Of a DNA stretch of 64,000 nucleotides, positions 58,928-64,000 are shown piece by piece. The DNA comes from Loktanella gaetbuli (GTDB taxonomy: Bacteria > Pseudomonadota > Alphaproteobacteria > Rhodobacterales > Rhodobacteraceae): positions 296,385 through 360,384 of the forward strand of contig NZ_JAJATZ010000004.1 of the NCBI RefSeq assembly GCF_020531945.1, written 5' to 3'. Numbering within the stretch: the first letter of the stretch is position 1; every line of letters starts with the position of its first letter. The notes beneath the pieces were generated by a model. The model ran no database searches and was not told the DNA's origin. It saw nothing but the letters and a program-made list of their open reading frames with translations. The position numbers were made by a program, and so were the translations under genes.

Positions 58928-59115
58928 TCCGGTAGCGATTTACCTGCGACCACGGCAGACCAGATCACAGCGGTCCGATCTGCCGCTGCCTTGAGCGGTG
59001 TCACGTTCTCAACCGAACAGGCGGACAGTTCGGCCTGGTCTTGCGGTGCTGATGGCCGGTTTTGGGCGCATCCTCCGCAGTCCCTGTGATGGGCACAGCG
59101 TGGTCACTGACACAC

Positions 59116-59547
59116 CTATTCGGCGGCCTTGCGGGTCAGCGTGTCGAGTGCCGCTGCGATCTGGGTCAGATATTCGGCATTTTCGTCGATTTCCGAATCG
59201 TCGAACATCTCTTCGACCTCCTGATAGGTAATGCGCGTCTGGCCATCTTTCTCATAGACAAGCACCTTGAGGGGCAGTGCCAAGCCTGCCTCCGGGTCGT
59301 CCATCATGGCCTGCGTGCCCAGCTGCGGGTTGCCAAAGATCAGCAATTCCATGGGCGGCAATTCCATATCGACGGATGCGGCACCGGCTGCGTGATCAAT
59401 GCGGGCAAAGATCGTGGCCCCTGCATCTGTCACGGCGGCCTCCAGCGCGTTCATGGCGTCAGCGACAGTGCGGTCCGTATCGCGGGTGATCGTATCGGCC
59501 AGCGCAGGGGTGGCCAGGGTCAGGGAAAGCAGGGTTGCGCGGATCAT
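59116..59547 (-). CDS. DUF302 family periplasmic protein
   Basis: A 143-residue protein with signal peptide MIRATLLSLTLATPALADTI. The DUF302 domain spans about residues 30-130: GATIFARIDHAAGAASVDME, ELLIFGNPQLGTQAMMDDPE and LPLKVLVYEKDGQTRITYQE. The domain is a TBP-like fold, widespread and of unknown function. Start at the ATG at 59547 with GGAGAC upstream; the frame is open further upstream. It lies antisense between hisA and hisF. Confidence 0.88.
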   Translation of the reverse strand: MIRATLLSLTLATPALADTITRDTDRTVADAMNALEAAVTDAGATIFARIDHAAGAASVDMELPPMELLIFGNPQLGTQAMMDDPEAGLALPLKVLVYEKDGQTRITYQEVEEMFDDSEIDENAEYLTQIAAALDTLTRKAAE

Positions 59548-59641
59548 GGGTGTCTCCATCATGGATGTTCGCGGCCCAACCACGGATTTGGGGGCAATGT
59601 TCCCCTTTCCAGCGGTCTTGCCGCGCGGTATCAGCGAAACC

Positions 59642-60403
59642 ATGCTGAAAACCCGTATCATACCCTGTCTGGACGTCGCCAAGGGCCGCGTCGTCAAAGG
59701 CGTGAATTTCGTCGGTCTGCGCGATGCAGGCGATCCCGTTGATGCGGCGATTGCCTATAACGCTGCGGGTGCTGACGAGCTGTGTTTCCTCGACATCATG
59801 GCGACCGAGGAAAATCGCGGCACCATGTTTGATCTCGCGACCCGCACGGCTGAGGCCTGTTTCATGCCGCTGACGATCGGTGGCGGCGTGCGGACACACC
59901 ACGACGTGCGCAATCTGCTGCTGGCGGGCGCGGACAAGGTCAGCTTCAACTCTGCCGCCGTAGCCAATCCCGACGTGGTGACGGAGGCCGCATTGCGGTT
60001 CGGCAGCCAGTGCATCGTGGTTGCCATAGATGCAAAGACCGTGGCACCGGGGCGTTGGGAAATCTTTACCCACGGCGGACGTCGGGCGACCGGCATCGAT
60101 GCCGTGGAATTTGCCCGTACCGTCGCGGAAAAGGGTGCCGGTGAAATCCTGTTGACCGCGATGGATAATGACGGCGTGCAGACGGGCTATAATCTGCCCT
60201 TGACGCGGGCCGTCTCCGATGCCGTCGATATCCCCGTGATTGCCAGCGGCGGGGCAGGCACATTGGATCATCTGGTCGAAGGTGTGACCGAAGGTGGTGC
60301 CAGCGCGGTGCTGGCCGCGTCGATCTTTCACTTTGGCACCTATACGATCCAGCAGGCCAAGGATCACATGTCTGCCGCCGGTATCCCCATGAGGCTGCAA
60401 TGA
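59642..60403 (+). CDS. hisF: Imidazole glycerol phosphate synthase cyclase subunit HisF
   Basis: A 253-residue TIM-barrel enzyme that, with HisH-derived ammonia, closes PRFAR to imidazole glycerol phosphate and AICAR. The two catalytic aspartates are in MLKTRIIPCLDVAKGRVVKG (Asp11) and ILLTAMDNDGVQTGYNLPL; LTIGGGVRTHHDVRNLLLAG and IASGGAGTLDHLVEGVTEGG bind the phosphates. The start at 59642 is the ATG of MLKTRI. Overlaps hisE by ATGA. Its partner hisH is encoded 2 kb away on the opposite strand. Confidence 0.98.
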   Translation: MLKTRIIPCLDVAKGRVVKGVNFVGLRDAGDPVDAAIAYNAAGADELCFLDIMATEENRGTMFDLATRTAEACFMPLTIGGGVRTHHDVRNLLLAGADKVSFNSAAVANPDVVTEAALRFGSQCIVVAIDAKTVAPGRWEIFTHGGRRATGIDAVEFARTVAEKGAGEILLTAMDNDGVQTGYNLPLTRAVSDAVDIPVIASGGAGTLDHLVEGVTEGGASAVLAASIFHFGTYTIQQAKDHMSAAGIPMRLQ

Positions 60404-60708
60404 CCCTGAACGATCTGTTTGCCACGATCCAATCCCGCAAGGGTGCCGATCCCGACACCAGTTGGACTGCAAAACTGCTGGCCAAGGGACCTGCCAAATG
60501 CGCCGAGAAATTCGGCGAAGAAGCGATCGAGGCGATCATCGAGGCCGCGCGCGGTGACAAGCAGGCCCTCACGTCAGAGGCCGCCGATGTCCTGTATCAT
60601 CTGTTGGTCATGCTTGCTGCCAGCGATGTGACACTGGACGAGGTTCTGACGGAACTGGGCAACCGGCAGGGCACATCCGGACTTGCTGAAAAGGCAGCCC
60701 GGCAATAG
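60400..60708 (+). CDS. hisE: Phosphoribosyl-ATP diphosphatase HisE
   Basis: A 102-residue all-helical enzyme hydrolysing PR-ATP to PR-AMP, the second step of histidine synthesis. ADPDTSWTAKLLAKGPAKCA and KFGEEAIEAIIEAARGDKQA (metal-binding glutamates) and SEAADVLYHLLVMLAASDV match the family. Stand-alone, not fused with HisI. Last gene of the plus-strand his unit, overlapping hisF. Confidence 0.97.
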   Translation: MTLNDLFATIQSRKGADPDTSWTAKLLAKGPAKCAEKFGEEAIEAIIEAARGDKQALTSEAADVLYHLLVMLAASDVTLDEVLTELGNRQGTSGLAEKAARQ

Positions 60709-60749
60709 CCATCGCTGTTTTCCAAATATCCCGAAGGACGGCGTAGCCG

Positions 60750-60764
60750 GGGGGCAGCGCCCCC
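60750..60764. terminator. Small GC hairpin after hisE
   Basis: GGGGGC, loop AGC, GCCCCC in the 64-bp gap between convergent hisE and the lytic transglycosylase gene. No T-tract; weak candidate for a bidirectional end. Confidence 0.3.
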
Positions 60765-60772
60765 GCGCGGCA

Positions 60773-61270
60773 TCAACCCTTGCGCAACCCTGTTTCGACC
60801 AGCATGCCCTGGCGTTTGGCCTCGTAGTAATAGCCGCGGGAATACCATTTGACGGCCTCTGCCTCGGACCCGTTCGATAGCAGCCACGCCCCGCGCAGAT
60901 ATTTACCCGCGTATTTCAGGTTGGTTTCAGCATCCAGCAGATCACTCGGTTGACCTGTAAACCCCATCGTGCCGGCGGTTTGAGGCAGGATTTGCATGAG
61001 GCCGTAGTAAGGGCCGTTGCGCGCGCCGGGGCGATGTGTGCTTTCGCGCAGGATGACGCGGTGCAGCAATGTCGGCGGAATGTCGTAGGCATCGGCGTAG
61101 GTATTGATCAGCGCGCGCAGTTCCGGCGTCTCATTGGGATGCAGCGGCAAGGCGTCTGCAACCTCTGTCGTGGCAAAATTCAGCGTCTCTTGAGATCTGT
61201 CAGTTTGACCTGCGCAGGCGCTTACCAAGCCCAAAGCGATTGCCATCAAGGCGGTTCTTGTCATCTGCAT
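60773..61270 (-). CDS. SLT-domain lytic transglycosylase lipoprotein
   Basis: A 165-residue lipoprotein (ALMAIALGLVSACAGQ, lipobox VSAC) with a soluble lytic transglycosylase domain: PTLLHRVILRESTHRPGARN contains the catalytic glutamate, NGPYYGLMQILPQTAGTMGF the conserved GLMQ motif, and TNLKYAGKYLRGAWLLSNGS follows. Small relative to SltY. Start ATG at 61270; a second ATG two codons downstream is an alternative. Convergent with hisE and the only gene between hisE and glsA. Confidence 0.9.
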   Translation of the reverse strand: MQMTRTALMAIALGLVSACAGQTDRSQETLNFATTEVADALPLHPNETPELRALINTYADAYDIPPTLLHRVILRESTHRPGARNGPYYGLMQILPQTAGTMGFTGQPSDLLDAETNLKYAGKYLRGAWLLSNGSEAEAVKWYSRGYYYEAKRQGMLVETGLRKG

Positions 61271-61405
61271 GCGGTGTGTTTTCCATGTGACCTGTCGGCA
61301 GTTAGCCGCCCGGACCCTGTGCAGGCAAGCGTGACGATCAGCGTCGGCAAAAAGCGGCGCAAGCGGGCTGTGCGGCGGGACAGCTCGCCCACCGCCGTCT
61401 ACCCG

Positions 61406-62320
61406 TCAGGAAAAGACCGACCAGCCTGTTGCCTGTGCGAACATCTCGGCGGCTTCGGTGCCCAGTTTGGAATTGCCTTGCGCGTTCAGTCCCGGTGACC
61501 AGACCGCAATGCTGGCCTTGCCGGGGGCCACGATCAGAATACCGCCCCCCACGCCAGACTTGCCGGGCAATCCGACACGGAACGCGAAATCGCCCGATGC
61601 ATCGTAGTGTCCGCACAACATCATCAGTGCGTTGATCCGTGTTCGACGTGCGGGCGACATCAGGCGTGGCGCACCGGGCGCGCCCGTCAGCATCAGGCCC
61701 GCGCGGGCCAGTTGCACGCATGTCATCGACAGGGCGCATTGGTGGAAATAGGCGCCCAGAACCTGCTCGACCGGGTTCTGCAACCGCTGATGCGAGGCCA
61801 TGAAATAGGCCAGCGATCGGTTCAGATCGCCTGTCGCCTGTTCGGATTGTGCCACCGCGGCATCGATGTGGATATCCTCATCACCCGCCGCCGCGCGCAC
61901 GAATTGCACCAGTTCGGCCAGGAAATCCCGCGGCGCATGATGCGCCATCGCGGCATCGGTGGTGGCGATTGCACCTGCGTTGATGAACGGATTGCGCGGG
62001 CGGCCTGCCTCGTGTTCCAGTTGCAGGATCGAGTTGAACGCCTGACCGGAGGGTTCGCGTCCGACTTTGGACCAGAACGCATCTCCCAGGCGCCCCAGCG
62101 CCAGCGACAGGGTGAACACCTTGGAGATGCTCTGGATCGAAAATCGTGTCTCTGCGTCGCCAGTGCTGAACAGACGCCCGTCGGCAAATGCCACGGCCAT
62201 CCCGAATTGCGCGGGATCGACGCGGGCCAGCGGCGGAATGTACTGGGCAACCGTGCCGCGATCCTTGGTCGCCTGCATGGCCTCACCGATCCGGTCGAGG
62301 ATCGATTGCACGTCCGTCAT
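61406..62320 (-). CDS. glsA: Glutaminase
   Basis: A 304-residue serine-dependent glutaminase of the beta-lactamase-like fold, converting glutamine to glutamate and ammonia. FSIQSISKVFTLSLALGRLG contains the Ser-x-x-Lys nucleophile motif, NPFINAGAIATTDAAM and SEQATGDLNRSLAYFMASHQ are conserved, and SPARRTRINALMMLCGHYDA and GLPGKSGVGGGILIVAPGKA follow. The ATG overlaps the hisH stop by four bases, which is unusual: hisH is also a glutamine-hydrolysing protein. The two may be co-expressed for glutamine-derived ammonia or nitrogen balance; inference only. Confidence 0.93.
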   Translation of the reverse strand: MTDVQSILDRIGEAMQATKDRGTVAQYIPPLARVDPAQFGMAVAFADGRLFSTGDAETRFSIQSISKVFTLSLALGRLGDAFWSKVGREPSGQAFNSILQLEHEAGRPRNPFINAGAIATTDAAMAHHAPRDFLAELVQFVRAAAGDEDIHIDAAVAQSEQATGDLNRSLAYFMASHQRLQNPVEQVLGAYFHQCALSMTCVQLARAGLMLTGAPGAPRLMSPARRTRINALMMLCGHYDASGDFAFRVGLPGKSGVGGGILIVAPGKASIAVWSPGLNAQGNSKLGTEAAEMFAQATGWSVFS

Positions 62321-62955
62321 GGCATCCAGCGCAGGAAATTCGCGATCATCCGCAAACCGGCGGCCTGGCTTTTTTCGGGGTGGAATTGGGCCCCGATGAT
62401 GTTGTCACGTCCGACAACGGCCGTCACGTCACCACCATAGTCAACATGCGCGAGCAGATGCGCGGGGTCATGCACGCTCATGGCGTAGGAATGCACGAAA
62501 TAGGCGTGCTCGCCCGTGGCAAGCCCGTCAAGCACCGGATGCGCGCTATCCATGACCAGATCGTTCCAGCCCATATGCGGGATCTTCAGCGTAGGATCGG
62601 CGGGCCGGATACGTGTCACATCGCCCGCAATCCATCCAAAACCCGGCGTTGCCTCGTATTCGTGCCCGGTCGTCGCCAGCAGCTGCATCCCCACGCAGAT
62701 ACCCAGAAATGGCACGGCGCGGTTTTCCACTGCATCGACGATCGCCTCGGCAAGGGCGGTCCGGCTGAACAACTGGTCACGGCAATGCGGGAATGCACCG
62801 TCGCCGGGCAGCACGATCCGGTCTGCGCGGGCCACGACCTCTGCGTCGCCGCTGACGATTACGTCACCTGCACCCGTCTCGCGGGCCATGCGCTCGAACG
62901 CCTTTTGCGCGGAATGCAGATTGCCGCTGTCGTAATCAATCAGAACGGTGGTCAC
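62317..62955 (-). CDS. hisH: Imidazole glycerol phosphate synthase glutaminase subunit HisH
   Basis: A 212-residue class I glutamine amidotransferase that feeds ammonia to HisF. Triad: Cys in VPFLGICVGMQLLATTGHEY, His and Glu in IIGAQFHPEKSQAAGLRMIA. TVLIDYDSGNLHSAQKAFER is the typical N-terminus. The start is a GTG at 62955, overlapping the hisB stop (GTGA). Middle gene of hisB-hisH-glsA. Confidence 0.97.
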   Translation of the reverse strand: MTTVLIDYDSGNLHSAQKAFERMARETGAGDVIVSGDAEVVARADRIVLPGDGAFPHCRDQLFSRTALAEAIVDAVENRAVPFLGICVGMQLLATTGHEYEATPGFGWIAGDVTRIRPADPTLKIPHMGWNDLVMDSAHPVLDGLATGEHAYFVHSYAMSVHDPAHLLAHVDYGGDVTAVVGRDNIIGAQFHPEKSQAAGLRMIANFLRWMP

Positions 62956-63539
62956 AGGCTGCCCTTGGTCGACGGAATGGCATCAGCCTTGCGCGGGTCG
63001 GTATCCAGCGCGTCGCGCAAGGCGCGGGCGACCGATTTGAACGCGGCCTCGACGATATGGTGGGCGTTGAACCCGTGTAGGCGGTCGATGTGCAGCGTGA
63101 TGCCGCCATGGGTCGACAGCGCCTGAAAGAATTCGCGTACCAACTCCGTGTCGAATGTGCCGATCTTGCCAAAGGGCAGATCGAGGTTGCAGATCAGATA
63201 GGGGCGCCCGGACAGATCCAGCGCACAGCGTACCTGCGCGTCATCCATCGCCAGATGGCAGTCGCCATAGCGGCGTATGCCTTTCTTGTCGCCCATGGCT
63301 TGCGTCAGGGCCTGGCCGATGGCGATGCCGACGTCCTCGACCGTGTGGTGGTCGTCGATGTGCAGATCACCCGTCGCCTTGACGTGCAGATCGATCAGCG
63401 CATGCCGCGCCAGCTGGTCCAGCATGTGGTCAAAGAACCCGACCCCGGTGCGGTTGTCATAGGTGCCCGTCCCGTCAAGTTCGATCATCACCGTGATGTC
63501 GGTTTCGTTGGTCTTGCGTGTGATCGTGGCGCTGCGCAT
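62952..63539 (-). CDS. hisB: Imidazoleglycerol-phosphate dehydratase HisB
   Basis: A 195-residue Mn-dependent enzyme dehydrating IGP to imidazole acetol phosphate. The histidine-rich motifs GFFDHMLDQLARHALIDLHV, GDLHIDDHHTVEDVGIAIGQ and LHGFNAHHIVEAAFKSVARA bind the two metals; monofunctional, without the phosphatase domain. Start at ATG 63539 with AGGAGG directly upstream; the open frame extends beyond but lacks a site. First gene of the minus-strand his unit, preceded by a candidate promoter at 63564-63593. Confidence 0.97.
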   Translation of the reverse strand: MRSATITRKTNETDITVMIELDGTGTYDNRTGVGFFDHMLDQLARHALIDLHVKATGDLHIDDHHTVEDVGIAIGQALTQAMGDKKGIRRYGDCHLAMDDAQVRCALDLSGRPYLICNLDLPFGKIGTFDTELVREFFQALSTHGGITLHIDRLHGFNAHHIVEAAFKSVARALRDALDTDPRKADAIPSTKGSL

Positions 63540-63563
63540 TGCGGCCTCCTGTCGTTTGCACAC

Positions 63564-63593
63564 CGTATAGGCGGGGCAGGGGGTGAGTGCCAA
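63564..63593 (-). promoter_or_regulatory. Candidate promoter of hisB-hisH-glsA
   Basis: On the minus strand TTGGCA (63593-63588), an 18-bp spacer and TATACG (63569-63564) lie about 25 bases before the hisB start codon. Confidence 0.4.
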
Positions 63594-63657
63594 GGGGACG
63601 GATTGCGCGGGCGCGCCGCGTGGTGCAGGTTTGCCCCGCACCACATGAGGAAACCCG

Positions 63658-63897
63658 ATGACCACCTGCGTCTTTGTCCAGATCCGCTGCAAGCCCGGTA
63701 CGACCTATGCGGTCGCCGAACAGATCGCGCTGCGCGAAATCCATTCCGAACTTTATTCCACCAGCGGCGAATACGACCTGCTGATGAAGGCCTATGTGCC
63801 CGCCACATCCGATGTGGGTCATTTCGTCAATGAAAGCGTGGCCGGCATCGCGGGGATCGAACGCACGATGACGACCCTGACGTTCAAGGCATTCTGA
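63658..63897 (+). CDS. Stand-alone Lrp/AsnC ligand-binding (RAM) domain protein
   Basis: A 79-residue protein: MTTCVFVQIRCKPGTTYAVA, STSGEYDLLMKAYVPATSDV and VNESVAGIAGIERTMTTLTF are the beta-alpha-beta pattern of the Lrp/AsnC C-terminal domain. No HTH is attached, so it cannot bind DNA by itself; such proteins bind amino acids and may form oligomers with Lrp regulators. It is divergent from hisB and ended by a strong terminator. Confidence 0.88.
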   Translation: MTTCVFVQIRCKPGTTYAVAEQIALREIHSELYSTSGEYDLLMKAYVPATSDVGHFVNESVAGIAGIERTMTTLTFKAF

Positions 63898-63910
63898 TCG
63901 CCGCAAGCAA

Positions 63911-63937
63911 AAAGCCGCCCCGAAGGGCGGCTTTTTT
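63911..63937 (+). terminator. Intrinsic terminator after the RAM-domain gene
   Basis: AAAGCCGCCC, loop CGAA, GGGCGGCTTT forms a perfect stem, and the T-tract TTTTTT follows: a textbook rho-independent terminator 13 bp after the stop. Confidence 0.9.
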
Positions 63938-63945
63938 GGTCCGAC

Positions 63946-64000
63946 TGGAGCGGGCGAGGCGATTCGAACGCCCGACCCTAACCTTGGCAAGGTTATGCTC
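63946..64000 (-). tRNA. tRNA-Gly (anticodon GCC), 5' part outside the window
   Basis: On the minus strand the anticodon stem-loop TAACC-TTGCCAA-GGTTA (GCC) and the T arm GGGCG-TTCGAAT-CGCCT precede the acceptor strand CGCCCGC, T and CCA. The D arm and 5' acceptor lie beyond 64000. Confidence 0.9.

Noticed and set aside
1..64000. CRISPR arrays, prophage, transposons or integrons
   Set aside because: I saw no regularly spaced repeats, transposase or integrase genes, terminal inverted repeats, or phage structural genes.

Overview
The window is a gene-dense, high-GC chromosomal segment of an alphaproteobacterium, most likely of the Rhodobacteraceae/Roseobacter group. This is inferred from conserved neighbourhoods (murA - DUF2948 - hisD - UPF0262 - LMW phosphatase - infA - maf - rng - yacG; hom - glpX - recJ; hisB/hisH and hisA/hisF/hisE), from UPF0262, DUF2948 and TadG-type proteins, and from tRNA sequences typical of alphaproteobacteria. 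I see no rRNA operon, CRISPR array, prophage or insertion sequence. Six tRNA genes are present: Thr-GGU, Phe-GAA, Glu-UUC, Gly-UCC, Tyr-GUA and a truncated Gly-GCC at the right edge. Five of them have a good promoter with a 17-bp spacer.

Layout. 1-4.5 kb: start of a metY-like gene, a VOC protein, and a minus-strand exopolysaccharide unit (YjbH barrel, YjbF lipoprotein, glycosyltransferase-like protein). 4.7-12.3 kb: housekeeping block murA to yacG and tRNA-Phe, carrying an extra family 2 glycosyltransferase before infA. 12.7-14.3 kb: small membrane protein and a MltB-type lytic transglycosylase. 14.5-20.5 kb: a signalling island made of a response regulator with a degenerate GGDEF-like output, an Hpt protein, a single-domain receiver, a soluble histidine kinase and a CHASE hybrid kinase. 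20.7-27.5 kb: ABC1/AarF kinase, recJ-glpX-hom, a small lipoprotein and a TetR regulator. 27.5-30.1 kb: three overlapping TadE/TadG-like genes. 30.4-41.1 kb: glutamate dehydrogenase, pyrD, a DUF952 gene, a periplasmic 5'-nucleotidase, an SRAP protein, an ABC exporter, an acyl-CoA synthetase and a putative ClpP-fold lipoprotein.

41.1-50.7 kb is the most unusual part. A cupin-type XRE regulator is divergent from a 4-aminobutyrate-type aminotransferase. Next come a carbon-nitrogen hydrolase, a very large Orn/Lys/Arg decarboxylase, an ATP-grasp ligase, a C45 (penicillin acyltransferase-like) Ntn hydrolase and a PcaB-like lyase in one tight run. The combination suggests an uncharacterised pathway that makes, conjugates and deconjugates a basic amine. 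It is followed by an HtrA-type protease and its likely two-component system.

54-64 kb: an alpha/beta-hydrolase-like protein, tRNA-Tyr, rlmB, YHS and CoA-binding proteins, and the histidine genes. The histidine genes are split over two strands: hisA and hisF-hisE on plus, hisB-hisH-glsA on minus, with a glutaminase gene overlapping hisH. Functions are assigned from motifs recognised by eye; no database search was run.
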